A stretch of DNA of 54,948 nucleotides from Proteus faecis (GCF_003144395.1 NZ_PENZ01000030.1:1-54948), one strand, 5' to 3'; counted from the first letter of the stretch, positions 37,330-47,245 are shown. Program-made: numbers and translations. The notes: generated by a model not told the origin, from the sequence alone.

Positions 37330-37940
37330 TTATCCTTTTTATAAAAAAAACAGAAAATGCACAGTACACAACCCTTTTTATTATGACTATCTGTTAATCC
37401 TATTTATAATCACATTATTTTAGATAAATATCAGTGTAAAATTATCAAATTAAATATTTTTTATGTTAATAAACAATAAAATAAAAGAAATTAATACAAT
37501 TACAGATCACTTACATTAAAATTAATTTATAATATCTAAAATTAAAAAATGTGCATAAGGTAACATTTTTTAACATATTTGTGATTATTTATTAACCCGC
37601 GATAGATAAAAATACCTTAAATTAATAATCAGAAATGATTAAATACTCAGGTAAACCTGATAGTAACGGTTGTAATTACTATAAAAGAAAAAACAATGAC
37701 GAATAAATGGTCAAATTAGGTTAAAACTTTAGATTATTTGTAACATTTGCAAGTGATTTTGCAGTAGATATTGAACGTATTATTATACATAGAATAAAGA
37801 ATTGCTGGTCTAAAAAAGAAAATTAGAAATCGTAAAATAGATATAAAAAAAACTATGTCGTAGATATTTTAAAGATAAAAAAGAGGGTAAGAATAACCTT
37901 ACCCTCTTTATCTACCACTCAATGAGAAAATCTTTGTTGA
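37330..37940. other. AT-rich intergenic region between abgT and the mrp-prime operon
   Basis: About 610 bases. Apart from the operon terminator at 37880-37909, I find no gene or repeat in it. It must carry the abgT promoter on the minus strand. Confidence 0.55.
37880..37909 (-). terminator. Terminator of the mrp-prime operon
   Basis: AAGAGGGTAAG pairs perfectly with CTTACCCTCTT across 6 nt; on the minus strand TTTTTT follows. It lies about 30 nt after the stop of the MrpJ-type gene. Confidence 0.85.
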
Positions 37941-38258
37941 TTAGAAGATAATATCTGGCGTAGATTCCGCCGTAAAGTATATACACTTACTTGCGTGTCT
38001 ATCTTCAATCTCTTCTTCAATATGAAAACAATCTTCAAAAAACCAGTAAATGGGCGTTTTTAAATAGATGGCCAATATCACAAGGTAACTCAAATCTATT
38101 TTATTTAACCCACGCTCATAACGTGAAAACTGTTGTTGGCTAATTCCTAATTTATCGGCAATGTGAACGCCGGTATAGCCAAGCTCTTTACGTTTTTTCT
38201 GTATTCTTTTACCAACTAGCTCATTCACATTGATGTTTATAAGATCATAATCCATCAT
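37941..38258 (-). CDS. mrp'J: MrpJ-type XRE regulator, last gene of the mrp-prime operon
   Basis: This 105-residue protein consists mainly of an HTH_3 domain (about residues 12-66; VGKRIQKKRKELGYTGVHIADKLGISQQQFSRYERG) and a short divergent tail. It is nearly the same as MrpJ at 47348-47668 through the HTH and differs after residue about 75. Family knowledge: MrpJ and its paralogues at the ends of Proteus fimbrial operons repress flhDC and so motility when fimbriae are made. Position as ninth gene, 21 nt after the adhesin gene and before a terminator, fits. The recognition helix (SQQQFSRYERG) is unchanged, so target overlap with MrpJ is expected. Confidence 0.9.
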   Translation of the reverse strand: MMDYDLININVNELVGKRIQKKRKELGYTGVHIADKLGISQQQFSRYERGLNKIDLSYLVILAIYLKTPIYWFFEDCFHIEEEIEDRHASKCIYFTAESTPDIIF

Positions 38259-38279
38259 GCTTTAACCTTATATAACCGA

Positions 38280-39131
38280 CTATGGTAATGTTAAAATAAG
38301 CGCACCAGAGCCTGAGAAAAATCCTGCATCAACACGACCATTTGTATGTAATACAGAACTGACTGATACCGATGTCGCTCTACCTTTGGGAACAAAAATA
38401 ATTGCGCCGTCTTCCCCTGGATATTCCCCATTAAGGGTTCCTAAATATAAATTTGCATATAAGCTATTATCTGAGCGTAAAGGTATACGATCACTGACCA
38501 TACCTGTTGCAATCACTTTTACACTCATATCTTTATTGCATGTGATATTGATATTTTTTGAACGACGTGCATTATTTAATTCGTTTTCATTAATTTCGCC
38601 ATAGTCTAAATTCACTGAACCATCAATGATTTGACAAGCACCCACTGGAGGAGGCGCTATACCACAAGAGGATCCGGGCAATAGACGGCCACTCTTAGCA
38701 ATACCACTTGACTCTTCTTGATAAAATAATCCCACACATTCCTGAAGAAGAGAGGGATCAACCCCTCTGTGTACGGCTTTTCTAGGGCCATAAGGTAACG
38801 CTAATTTAGCCAAAACGGCTTCGCGTAATTGTTCCATAGTGCGATAATTTTGTGCATTATTTAATATCACTTTTGTTGCTGTACCGCCTGAACCATCAGC
38901 TTCGTGTCGGTGGTTAATCGTGATATAACATCTTTTCGTTCCATAACATGGATTTAATGTAGAGGGAGGTTCTGGATCCCAACGTTGAATAATAAAGGTG
39001 TAGTCAGCACCTTTTGCACCAACAAGCTTAGATTCAGTTATATAAGAGAAAATTGCCGCCATTGATGATGTTGAAAATAACATCATCATACTAAATACAA
39101 ATAATGCTGATAATCGTTTTGGGGTAAACAT
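38280..39131 (-). CDS. mrp'H: MrpH-type fimbrial tip adhesin, mrp-prime operon
   Basis: This 283-residue protein has a signal peptide (to about residue 25), an N-terminal receptor-binding domain starting IFSYITESK, and a C-terminal pilin domain ending SGALILTLP. Residues equivalent to the reported zinc ligands of P. mirabilis MrpH are kept as His74 and His76 in NHRH and His121 in AVHRGVD. Four cysteines expected for the adhesin domain are visible (PCYGTKRCYI, ECVGLFY, SSCGIAPP). Family knowledge: it caps the fimbria and mediates haemagglutination, surface binding and biofilm. It differs from MrpH here in the binding-domain loops, so receptor preference may differ. Confidence 0.9.
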   Translation of the reverse strand: MFTPKRLSALFVFSMMMLFSTSSMAAIFSYITESKLVGAKGADYTFIIQRWDPEPPSTLNPCYGTKRCYITINHRHEADGSGGTATKVILNNAQNYRTMEQLREAVLAKLALPYGPRKAVHRGVDPSLLQECVGLFYQEESSGIAKSGRLLPGSSCGIAPPPVGACQIIDGSVNLDYGEINENELNNARRSKNINITCNKDMSVKVIATGMVSDRIPLRSDNSLYANLYLGTLNGEYPGEDGAIIFVPKGRATSVSVSSVLHTNGRVDAGFFSGSGALILTLP

Positions 39132-39151
39132 ATTAACCTCAATCTTAAGGA

Positions 39152-39709
39152 TTAATCATAATTCAGGTGGAATGTGGCTATTGCACTAAAACGGCCTCGT
39201 TTTATTGATTCATTGGCAATAGCATTAGGCTCTGCTTGTATAAAGGCTCGAAACCTTAAAATCGAATCCCCTGAATTTAAGGCGATATTGCTGGTTTCTT
39301 GATTAATCCGTAGCGGTGTACCATCTGAGTTTTCCAATCCGATAGCAATACCTTCAGCTTGGCTTCCCGCACTTAAAGCAAGAAACCCCTGCCCAACCAT
39401 TGCCTGATTTTCAGTACCACTAAATGTCACTCTCACTTTTTTATTAATCGAAAGATCACATTCTGATAAATGAATTTGAAAGTTTTGGCTATTTGTTCTT
39501 CCTGCACCAATATAGAATGTTTTATCAGGCACATTACCGAATTCAAGTGAAATGGTTTCATCACCCGGCTTAATCACACAAGGTTCATCAACCAATGTGC
39601 CATAAAGTCGCATATTATTCGGTGCTGCATTGGCTGTTGTAAATATTCCTATTAAAAGCGTAAGCCCGCAAATAACAGGAAGCGACAATGTTTTAAGCTT
39701 CATTTTCAC
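39152..39709 (-). CDS. mrp'G: MrpG-type minor fimbrial subunit, mrp-prime operon
   Basis: This 185-residue pilin has a signal peptide ending at about ANA (residue 28), a pilin pair of cysteines (EPCVIKPGDE and LSECDLSI) and a C-terminal strand FSAIATFHLNYD with the penultimate-tyrosine pattern of donor-strand pilins. It is highly similar to MrpG at 48538-49086. Family knowledge: minor subunit near the tip adhesin. The gene follows mrp'F by 4 nt and precedes the adhesin gene by 20 nt. Confidence 0.9.
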   Translation of the reverse strand: MKMKLKTLSLPVICGLTLLIGIFTTANAAPNNMRLYGTLVDEPCVIKPGDETISLEFGNVPDKTFYIGAGRTNSQNFQIHLSECDLSINKKVRVTFSGTENQAMVGQGFLALSAGSQAEGIAIGLENSDGTPLRINQETSNIALNSGDSILRFRAFIQAEPNAIANESIKRGRFSAIATFHLNYD

Positions 39710-39713
39710 ACTC

Positions 39714-40211
39714 CTATTGATATTCTGCGAGCAACGTTGCTGTTACTTCAAATGGACCTTCTACTAAGGTACTTCCCGGTTTTTTTACCGGAACAGCTTG
39801 AATAATAGGTGGCTTATCCGGTGAGATAACAAAACGCTCATTTAAAATAAAAGGCTCACCATTTCGTGTCATATGAATGGCTAAATCTGTAATATTGGTT
39901 TGTAATCCTGCATCATCAAACTGACTTTTGGGACCAATAATAGAAAGCCCCAAATCCCAGCCTTTAATATTGGGATCGCACTTTAATCTATAGTTAACTG
40001 GTTGGGTGTAATTAATCCCGTCAATTCTATGAATACCAACATTGTGACCAAAATAAACTTCAATTAAGTTATTATCTTCAATCACACAAGGAGGCGGAAT
40101 TAATAATGTGCCAAATAATTTCATATTAGGTTCATCTGCTGCGCTCACTGATAATGGGGCTATTACAAGTAGAGTCATCAAACAAACATTTTTCAATTTG
40201 CTATACATCAT
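39714..40211 (-). CDS. mrp'F: MrpF-type minor fimbrial subunit, mrp-prime operon
   Basis: This 165-residue pilin has a signal peptide (to about SAADEP), the block LFGTLLIPPPCVIEDNNLIEVYFG, a second cysteine in YRLKCDPN and the C-terminal strand VTATLLAEYQ. Such subunits polymerise by donor-strand exchange under control of the chaperone. It closely matches MrpF at 49097-49579. Placement between E and G subunits, 9 nt from one and 4 nt from the other, indicates translational coupling. Confidence 0.9.
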   Translation of the reverse strand: MMYSKLKNVCLMTLLVIAPLSVSAADEPNMKLFGTLLIPPPCVIEDNNLIEVYFGHNVGIHRIDGINYTQPVNYRLKCDPNIKGWDLGLSIIGPKSQFDDAGLQTNITDLAIHMTRNGEPFILNERFVISPDKPPIIQAVPVKKPGSTLVEGPFEVTATLLAEYQ

Positions 40212-40220
40212 TCAGACTCC

Positions 40221-40778
40221 TTACTGGTATTCCACACGAAGCGTTGCAGTAGCACTAAAATCACCGCCCGTTAATTTTGCTGAATAATCACGAACAGGAA
40301 TTGCTTCAAGAGTAGGAGCATTAGGATAAGTAAAGTTTATCGTCTGCCCTAAACGTAATGTTTTATTTTGATAAAGAATACGAACCCCTAATCCTGTGAT
40401 ATTAGTTCTTAACGCATTGCTATCAAAACCTGTACTATTGCCACCTACCGAGATTTTCATCATATTAGTTGGCATTTTTGTACATTCAACTTTATAGACA
40501 ACAGGCTGTTTATAGTTGCTACCATCAATTCTGGTACTCATTATCTCACCAAAATTAACCTCAACCATTTGCCCATTATTAATAACACAAGGCGGAGGAG
40601 CGATAACATAACCTGTAATATTTACAGGAACCATGCCTGGTGAAACGCTAGCCGCTTTAGGTGCGAACATACTTGATGATGTATTTGCAACAGCAGTCGA
40701 ACTCAGGACACCAGTAAATGTTGTCATTAATAAAATCAACACTGCTTTGCTTGTGTTAAACCGCTGTTCCATATCCAT
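40221..40778 (-). CDS. mrp'E: MrpE-type minor fimbrial subunit, mrp-prime operon
   Basis: From the ATG at 40778 (MDMEQRF, aligning with MKMEQRF of mrpE) the protein is 185 residues; a longer frame to 40823 would overlap the chaperone gene. It has a signal peptide, the IAPPPCVINNGQMVEVNFGE block, a second cysteine in YKVECTKM and the end strand ATATLRVEYQ. Family knowledge: minor structural pilin. It lies 11 nt after the chaperone gene. Confidence 0.88.
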   Translation of the reverse strand: MDMEQRFNTSKAVLILLMTTFTGVLSSTAVANTSSSMFAPKAASVSPGMVPVNITGYVIAPPPCVINNGQMVEVNFGEIMSTRIDGSNYKQPVVYKVECTKMPTNMMKISVGGNSTGFDSNALRTNITGLGVRILYQNKTLRLGQTINFTYPNAPTLEAIPVRDYSAKLTGGDFSATATLRVEYQ

Positions 40779-40789
40779 AAATAAACCTA

Positions 40790-41548
40790 TTAATTTCCGA
40801 TTGCTGTTTCTACAACCTTGCACTCATTACCACTACAACTAAATTTCAAACGAGGGCGTCCACCATAATCGTTGATATAACTTAATACCGGTGAGGCACC
40901 AAGTGTAGAGGCTTTCAAATTAAGGTCCGCACTACTTTTTGGATCAACCATTAAAGGCGTAAACCCGGTAATACTTTCACCTTTTAACCCAGTTAACCCA
41001 TCAACGATTGTTACAAAGTAAGGGGTTGGATTATTAACCTGATAGGTATCCCCTTTTTTCGTTAGGGTAATTTTTTCCTGCCATGGATTTGTTAAATCCG
41101 TTTGTGTCGCATAAATCGCAGTAGGGCGATAAAACAATTTAATTCGTGTTTGTAATGCAATTTGCAGTACATTTGGCTTATCACTACGTGGTGGAATCTC
41201 ACGCAAGTTAAAATAGAACACACTTTCCCTGTCTTGAGGCAATTTAGATACATCAGGCAATGCCTGTATTTTTATTTGGCTTTTATCACCTGGTTCAATA
41301 CGTTGAATCGGTGGCAGCACGATTAATGGACTTTCCACTTTTTGTCCATTTACATCTTCCATCCAACCTTGAGCTAAATAAGGCAGATCTTTATTTTGAT
41401 TACTGACATTAAGGCTAACTGATTTATCAGCTCCATTAAAAATGACACGAGTTCTATCCAATGCAATCGCAGCAATAGCTTGTTGAGTAAATACCATGCC
41501 CGTCAATAATGTGGTTGCTACAATGAATGAGCGCTTTAATAACATCAT
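40790..41548 (-). CDS. mrp'D: Periplasmic fimbrial chaperone (MrpD type), mrp-prime operon
   Basis: This 252-residue protein has a signal peptide ending near residue 27 (AIA), two immunoglobulin-like domains and the family hallmarks IALDRTRVIFNGADKSVSLNVSNQ, the proline-rich loop LPPIQRIEPGDKSQIKIQ, ESVFYFNLREIPP and KLFYRP. Family knowledge: PapD-like chaperone that completes the pilin fold by donor-strand complementation and delivers subunits to the usher. It is almost identical in plan to MrpD at 50150-50908. A C-terminal cysteine pair (KFSCSGNECKV) is kept in both copies. Confidence 0.93.
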   Translation of the reverse strand: MMLLKRSFIVATTLLTGMVFTQQAIAAIALDRTRVIFNGADKSVSLNVSNQNKDLPYLAQGWMEDVNGQKVESPLIVLPPIQRIEPGDKSQIKIQALPDVSKLPQDRESVFYFNLREIPPRSDKPNVLQIALQTRIKLFYRPTAIYATQTDLTNPWQEKITLTKKGDTYQVNNPTPYFVTIVDGLTGLKGESITGFTPLMVDPKSSADLNLKASTLGASPVLSYINDYGGRPRLKFSCSGNECKVVETAIGN

Positions 41549-41592
41549 CTTTAATTACTCTTTTGTTTATAAAATCGTTTAATTTTCCCTTC

Positions 41593-44214
41593 TCAACCTT
41601 CAGTTTTAATTAACTGTGGTTGAGATGGTGATTCAGTTCTCTCTTGTGCAGAATAAGAGATTGATGGAGTGTCCCCACACGTTAATAATAGAGAAGAGAT
41701 AAAGAAACCTTCATCTAATTGAGGTATTTGTACTTCACATTGTTTTTTACCACTCCAACGTACATCTAAAATATCACCCGAATTTATTCCACTTAAATAA
41801 ACATTACCGCTATCATTCACAATACCCAGCTCTCGTCCTTTTGCTGTAGTAATGCTAGCGCCAAATGGTGGGTAACTACCGTCTTTCAAGCGAATAATCG
41901 CCATCGCTTTTTGCCCTGAAATAACGTCAAACTCACGGTAGCCTATTGCCCCTTCTGTTAGGGTTAATTGTTGAATTGAACGCACGGCATCAACATCATC
42001 AGGTAATTTATCTAAATCAATTGTCGCACTACTACGATAGTAATTATTGATATCTGGCAGTACTGCTTTACCAAAATAGTTAGTATGGCTCACAGCCCCT
42101 AAACTTCTAACCGGCACATCAGCCACACCATTAGTATCAACTAATAAACGCGCGGCACCTGGCATTGCGGTACGATGGAATGCTCCACCTTTTGCTGTTA
42201 ACGTTGCTCCACCTTGTAAAGAAAGTGACGCTGAGGTATTTTCACCTTGAGTATGACTCGCACTTGCTGTTACCAGTGCTGTATCCCCATAACGCGTATA
42301 ATAAGCATCGGCAGATGGACGACCACGGCTACTTAACCCTGCACCTAAGCGATAGTTATTATTATCATCAAGGCGGTCAAAATAACTTACATTATGTGAG
42401 TTACCATGCTTATTAATGACCGTGTTATAACTAATTGTCGCTTTATCACTCCATGGCATACTAACATTCAGATAAACACCATCATCATTCGTGCCATTAA
42501 ATTTGTTTCGATAAGCAGATAAATTAAAATTGATATTTTTAAAACTACCAATATCCATAAATTTAGATAAAGATAAGTTGTAATAATCGTTATTGGGTTT
42601 ATTCCAATAGGTTTGGTGATTATAATTAAGATAAGCGCTCATTCCCCAGTCTGGGAATTGCTTACTTAATGTAATCGTATAAAGTTCTTTATTATTATCG
42701 CGATTGTTATCACGATAACGACGATCTAAATATTGATCCATACTCATAAAATCACGTTCAGAGAAACGATAACCAGCGAAAGTTACCTGACCATTAATAG
42801 CCTCAAAACGTTTAGAGTAACTCACTCGATAAGAGCCACCATGATAGCGTTTATCATCATTTGGAATTTTTGCCCAAGAGTGCGTCGCATCAAATGAAAT
42901 GGCTCCTAATGCCATCAAATCACGACCAATACCTAAAGAAACAGAGTTATAATCTCCCGCAACTAATGAGCCGCCATAGAGTGACCAACCATTGCTAACC
43001 CCCCATGAAAACTCACCCATTGCAAAAACGGGCCCTTCTGTCTTGTGATCCATATCAGAAGGTTTACCTGCTGATAATTTATATTGCACTCGACCCGGAC
43101 GTGTTAGGTAAGGGATACTTGCTGTATCCATTTGATATTCTTGTACTGAGCCATCCTGCTCTTCAACGCGAACATCCAACTTACCACTGACGGCATCATT
43201 AAGATTTTGAATACGGAATGGACCCGGTGCGACCTGTGTTTCGTAGATCACACGACCTTGCTGACTAATTGTCACTTTCGCATTCGTTTTTGCAACACCA
43301 GTTACTTCAGGTGCATAACCTCTTAAATTAGGAGGCAACATCTGATCATCTGTTAATAAACTGATACCAGTGAAACGGAAGTTATCAAAAATATCAGAGC
43401 GCGAATAAGTCTCACCCATAACAAGGCGAGCCCCCCACTGGGTTATTGCTCTATAAAGATAATATTGACTCCAATCCCAATTATTCTCAGTACTACCACT
43501 CACACCTGTTGTGTGTTGATAGTTTGCTTGCCAATCAGCACGAAAACGCCAAACCCCTAAATTAGCACCCGCAGTACCGCTACCCGTAACTTGTTGTCTT
43601 TGTTTGCCATTATTGGGATCGGTTACATTTGCATTCAGGTTATAGTCAAAAATAAGTCCTGAAATACCTTCATCCCAACGAGAAGGTGGATCCCAATCTT
43701 CAGTAGCATACTCAACATAGGCTTGAGGAATAGTCACAATAAAACTACCTGCACCTAAGTTAGTACTTGTTGTCATACCAGGTATCGATGACTCATCAAG
43801 ACAGGCACCGCCATCTTTCCAAGTTACCGCTTTGAGCCACTCGGGTTTTAACGTAAATTGATTCACTAATTCGCGAGGAATACAAGGAATACTCGCTTTA
43901 GGATCATTTTCGGGAACAATATAATTAATGGTATAGAGATCCGGTAATTCATTATTGTTAACTTTAACAATAAATTCATACTTACCGGGCATAATATAAC
44001 CAGCACGAGAGAAATCAGATAAGTCGATATTTTGCTTATCTTTTAGATCAAGAATATCAGAGTTAAACTCAATATCACCGGCTGCAAATGCCATGCTAGA
44101 GGCGCTGGCCATACCAGCAATAATTAAATAGATCAGTGCTGCAACAGGTCGAATTGTATGCTGATTACTCTTTTTTTCTGCTTTTATTGAAGCAGTTTTG
44201 AATGATTTAGCCAT
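41593..44214 (-). CDS. mrp'C: Outer-membrane fimbrial usher (MrpC type), mrp-prime operon
   Basis: From the ATG at 44214 (MAKSFKT, matching MVRTFKT of mrpC) the protein is 873 residues. It has a long signal sequence (to about residue 44), an N-terminal chaperone-binding domain (about 45-170), a 24-strand barrel with the plug domain inserted (GYAPEVTGVAKTNAKVTISQQ) and two C-terminal domains ending in a cysteine pair (KKQCEV and LLTC). Family knowledge: it assembles and secretes the fimbria. Order A-B-C-D is as in mrp. A start at 44229 is possible but less consistent with the paralogue. Confidence 0.93.
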   Translation of the reverse strand: MAKSFKTASIKAEKKSNQHTIRPVAALIYLIIAGMASASSMAFAAGDIEFNSDILDLKDKQNIDLSDFSRAGYIMPGKYEFIVKVNNNELPDLYTINYIVPENDPKASIPCIPRELVNQFTLKPEWLKAVTWKDGGACLDESSIPGMTTSTNLGAGSFIVTIPQAYVEYATEDWDPPSRWDEGISGLIFDYNLNANVTDPNNGKQRQQVTGSGTAGANLGVWRFRADWQANYQHTTGVSGSTENNWDWSQYYLYRAITQWGARLVMGETYSRSDIFDNFRFTGISLLTDDQMLPPNLRGYAPEVTGVAKTNAKVTISQQGRVIYETQVAPGPFRIQNLNDAVSGKLDVRVEEQDGSVQEYQMDTASIPYLTRPGRVQYKLSAGKPSDMDHKTEGPVFAMGEFSWGVSNGWSLYGGSLVAGDYNSVSLGIGRDLMALGAISFDATHSWAKIPNDDKRYHGGSYRVSYSKRFEAINGQVTFAGYRFSERDFMSMDQYLDRRYRDNNRDNNKELYTITLSKQFPDWGMSAYLNYNHQTYWNKPNNDYYNLSLSKFMDIGSFKNINFNLSAYRNKFNGTNDDGVYLNVSMPWSDKATISYNTVINKHGNSHNVSYFDRLDDNNNYRLGAGLSSRGRPSADAYYTRYGDTALVTASASHTQGENTSASLSLQGGATLTAKGGAFHRTAMPGAARLLVDTNGVADVPVRSLGAVSHTNYFGKAVLPDINNYYRSSATIDLDKLPDDVDAVRSIQQLTLTEGAIGYREFDVISGQKAMAIIRLKDGSYPPFGASITTAKGRELGIVNDSGNVYLSGINSGDILDVRWSGKKQCEVQIPQLDEGFFISSLLLTCGDTPSISYSAQERTESPSQPQLIKTEG

Positions 44215-44234
44215 AAATAATCCAACCAATCCAT

Positions 44235-44795
44235 TTAATAATATTCGAGTTTAAAACGCAGGGTTGCTTGATAATTACCTGCTCGTGGAATGTCATTATT
44301 TTTAACAAGTCGTGCTTGATACAACAAAGACAACGATTTAGTATCGATATCCACAGGAGGTAAAGGCTTCCCTGGTATTGCCAATCTTCCATAACGGTCA
44401 GCAATAGCTAACGAAGCACCTTTCGCGTCGCCGAAAAGTTGGAATAATCCGTTCTGTGCAGGGCCTTCAAAAGTAGCAATAAAACGAGGACGTTCAGCTT
44501 GTGTACCTTTTTGGTCAACAAGGGAACATTCTGTTAATCGAATAGAGAAATATTCAATAGGTCCTTGGCCTTCAACGGCTAAGGTCGGAATAGACACAGT
44601 ACTTAAAGAGATAACTTGCTCTCGACTTCCTGCCGAAATAGTACATGTTGGCTCTAATATAGAACCTTGTAGACTCACTACACCGAATCGCTGATGTGAT
44701 TTTACATCTTGTTTTATGTCAGTCACTGCTATTACAGGCTTAACAAACAATCCTGTTGCAACAAGTAATAATAGTGACACCATTTTGCGATTCAT
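44235..44795 (-). CDS. mrp'B: MrpB-type fimbrial subunit, mrp-prime operon
   Basis: This 186-residue pilin has a signal peptide (MNRKMVSLLLLVATGLFVKPVIA), an SILEPTCTISAGSREQVI block with the first cysteine, the second cysteine in LTECSL and the strand TLRFKLEYY at the end. It is close to MrpB at 53601-54161. The gene is separated from mrp'A by 86 nt containing a hairpin and is followed closely by the usher gene, so its expression is probably lower than that of the major pilin. Family knowledge: proposed base or terminating minor subunit. Confidence 0.9.
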   Translation of the reverse strand: MNRKMVSLLLLVATGLFVKPVIAVTDIKQDVKSHQRFGVVSLQGSILEPTCTISAGSREQVISLSTVSIPTLAVEGQGPIEYFSIRLTECSLVDQKGTQAERPRFIATFEGPAQNGLFQLFGDAKGASLAIADRYGRLAIPGKPLPPVDIDTKSLSLLYQARLVKNNDIPRAGNYQATLRFKLEYY

Positions 44796-44840
44796 TATTT
44801 TCTACTCCATAAGATAAACCATAAAATAAAACTAAAAATG

Positions 44841-44868
44841 AAGCCCTATACATCCTTATACAGGGCTT
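44841..44868 (-). terminator. Intercistronic hairpin between mrp'A and mrp'B
   Basis: AAGCCCT and AGGGCTT plus an imperfect upper stem close on TCCT. It lies 13 nt after the mrp'A stop. It probably ends or protects most transcripts after the major pilin gene. A matching hairpin is at the same place in mrp. Confidence 0.65.
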
Positions 44869-44881
44869 AAAAACAGATCTA

Positions 44882-45409
44882 TTATTGGTAAGTTAATGCG
44901 AAAGTTGCGATCGCAGTAAAGTCACCAGGTACAGCTGCATCTGTTGCAGAACCTTGTAAGTAAGCAGCAAAGTTCAGGTCATTTGAACCATCACGAATAG
45001 TTTGAGCTTTTGTTGGTTCACCTAATTTAATTTGTGTACCACCAGCATCTGTAATAACAACAGCTGCGTTTTTAGCTAAACCTTCGATACCTAAAGAGCC
45101 AGGCAGAATAGCCGCTGCTTCAGCACCAGTGAAAGTTGTTTGAACTGTTTTATAAGTTTCAGTAGAGCATTGAAGTAATTTAATTTTAAATGTGTTAGAT
45201 ACGCTACGGCCGCCATCTTTCAGCGCATTTGCTGAAACTTGTCCTAATGGAACACGTTGGTCACCTGAGTTAGGATCAATTGAACATGGAGCATCGATGA
45301 TTGAACCCCAAAATTCTACAGTACCATGACCTTGATCAGCAGCGAATGCAGAACCAGCAGCAACAGTTAAGCCTAAACCTAAAACTAAACCTAATTTATT
45401 TAATTTCAT
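44882..45409 (-). CDS. mrp'A: MrpA-type major fimbrial subunit, mrp-prime operon
   Basis: From the ATG at 45409, preceded by AGGAAAC, the protein is 175 residues, the length of MrpA. Signal peptide MKLNKLGLVLGLGLTVAAGS...FA is followed by ADQGHGTVEFWGSIIDAPCS, the second cysteine in KLLQCSTETY and the terminal strand FTAIATFALTYQ. It shares most of its sequence with MrpA (54245-54772), with differences clustered in the exposed parts. Family knowledge: structural pilin forming the shaft. It is the first gene of the mrp-prime operon. Confidence 0.93.
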   Translation of the reverse strand: MKLNKLGLVLGLGLTVAAGSAFAADQGHGTVEFWGSIIDAPCSIDPNSGDQRVPLGQVSANALKDGGRSVSNTFKIKLLQCSTETYKTVQTTFTGAEAAAILPGSLGIEGLAKNAAVVITDAGGTQIKLGEPTKAQTIRDGSNDLNFAAYLQGSATDAAVPGDFTAIATFALTYQ

Positions 45410-45457
45410 CTTTATGTTTCCTGAAAATATAAGAACGAAGATATTTAAAATAATAAA

Positions 45458-45487
45458 ATTCAATATAAGCAAATTGCTTAAATGAAT
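45458..45487 (-). promoter_or_regulatory. Leader hairpin upstream of mrp'A
   Basis: ATTCA and TGAAT form an outer stem and TAAGCA with TGCTTA an inner stem (loop AAT), 49 nt before the ATG. The same outer stem with a different inner stem (TTAGGA/TCCTAA) occurs upstream of mrpA, suggesting a conserved structure kept by compensatory change. Confidence 0.45.
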
Positions 45488-46991
45488 GACACACTAAATA
45501 GAGTTTCTATATTTTGATAAAATTCATCCAGCCAATTTCATATTTAATTATGAAATTAGATAAAGGAATCGAATCAAGTTGGATATATTATTCTCTCCGG
45601 TTTTATTTAAGTCAAACCACCCAAATTTCATTAAGTCTATTTTTATTAATTTACTGATATTATGTGTATTTTTTACATTTACATACAAAATATTACTTTT
45701 TCAAAACACCTCAAACGGATTTTAAAACCAAAACATTACTCCTAAAAAGAGTAATTTAAGATTTAAATTTTAACAATTTGAAATTTAAAGTGAAAAGATC
45801 TAATTGTCTTTTTACGAATAGGAATAATATCCAGTTAAATAACATTTCCTGATTTATCTATTTTAACGCAATATAACCAAATATTTACATAATGAAACAA
45901 ATCAAATTTAACTAATTGAATTATAAGAAGATCAAAATAATGAATTTGTTAATTTATTTATTATCATTATTTACTCTCATACAAAAAGCACATTAAACAA
46001 GCCTTTTAATGATACTCTTAATTTGAATTAAATATTAAAAATAGAATATCAAAAACGTATAACTCATTGTATTTAATGGATTAATCAATAATTACATTTT
46101 TTATAATCACATATGTTTATAATATAAAACATAAAAAGTTCAAAAAAAACGTAACTAATTGATTTTAAATTAGTTATATAAATAAGATAATCAAGAATGG
46201 AATATTTTGGTAATAATTTAACACTTGAATGTAAGTATTTACACTTAGGAAATTGATGTCAAAAAGTGAGTTTTTTGTACAATTTATATTTTTTGATTCA
46301 GAACCATCTCGCAATTTAACTAACTGATAATTCAAAAAAGAAATTCGTGTAACGCCCATTTTTTCCTCAAAAAAAAACAAGATTTTAATCATTTGATTAA
46401 GAATAGTTACACGTTTTTTGGGTAAAATTTTTAATGTATTTATTAAGGACTGCTTCAAATATTTAAATTATTTATTTATTAAATTATTGACTATTTTACG
46501 TATTACTACTAATTTTATTATTAGCTCATTCATATTATTGCACTCCCATAGAACCCACATATTTTTATCCAAACAGAAACACAATAAAATACACTTTTTT
46601 TACATTATAAACATATTGAATTAACATTACTCAGATAATGCGTATACATTTTAGTCATTATTACTCGTTTTTTTAATTATCAAATACTTTTCAATAAGAA
46701 TATTGGCGTTTTTTTATATTTCAGATAAATTAGGAATTGTTTTACCTTATTTGAATAAAATTAACTCTTTCTAGAATAGTTAATTAATTCTAAGAAGTAA
46801 GTTTTAAGGTATATATTGGAAATAACCTTTTATCGACCGAATTATAATAAGTTAATAAATTAAATAAAAATGAAGGATTACATTAATAATATTTAATTAT
46901 TCAACAAATTGTCTCTTAATAAGAATATCATTATTGGAAGATCTTTATTTAATAAATAAAATTAATATTATTTATCTTTTTCATGATGCAA

Positions 46992-47014
46992 TAAAAAAAA
47001 GGCATGTATAGCCT
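46992..47014 (-). terminator. Weak terminator-like stem in the inter-operon gap
   Basis: On the minus strand AGGC-TATACAT-GCCT is followed by eight T. The stem is only 4 bp, so this is a weak call; it would end any transcript through the doubtful frame at 47023-47229. Confidence 0.3.
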
Positions 47015-47022
47015 AACAAAAG

Positions 47023-47229
47023 TCAAAATTTGTCAAATACTCGTTTTAAGAGTATTCCTACCCCGCATTCCAAGAAAAATCCCTGTTTTAGATAATTATC
47101 ATCATCATAAAATGATAATTTTACCGTTATGACCAATTTTCGTCTCTTATAAAAAAGTAAAAATTGATTATCTATATCTGCTCTTTTGGCTGATTGTGCG
47201 ATTAATAACTCAAGTTTGGCTAACAGCAC
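47023..47229 (-). other. Doubtful 68-codon frame downstream of mrpJ
   Basis: A GTG at 47229 opens a frame (MLLAKLELLIAQSAKRADID... in translation) that ends just before the weak stem at 46992-47014. There is no ribosome site, an in-frame stop lies directly upstream, and I recognise no family. It may be a decayed gene tail or chance. Confidence 0.2.
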
Positions 47230-47245
47230 TTAGTCTTTTTTGCAT

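Larger units (their letters stand above)
45410..47245. other. Long AT-rich region between the two mrp operons, upstream of mrp'A
   Basis: Between mrp'A and the mrpJ terminator there are about 1.8 kb with no gene I can support and no recombinase gene like mrpI. It holds the mrp'A leader hairpin, a terminator-like AGGC-GCCT stem with eight T on the minus strand (46992-47014) and one doubtful GTG-started frame of 68 codons (47023-47229). The nucleotide composition is strongly AT-biased and very unlike the flanking fimbrial genes. Confidence 0.55.

Noticed and set aside
46174-46458. Minus-strand frame of 94 codons in the inter-operon gap
   Set aside because: Composition is typical of translated AT-rich non-coding DNA, no ribosome site and no recognisable family.
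46418-46624. Plus-strand frame of 68 codons in the inter-operon gap
   Set aside because: Very Ile/Phe/Lys-rich, overlaps another chance frame and has no ribosome site.
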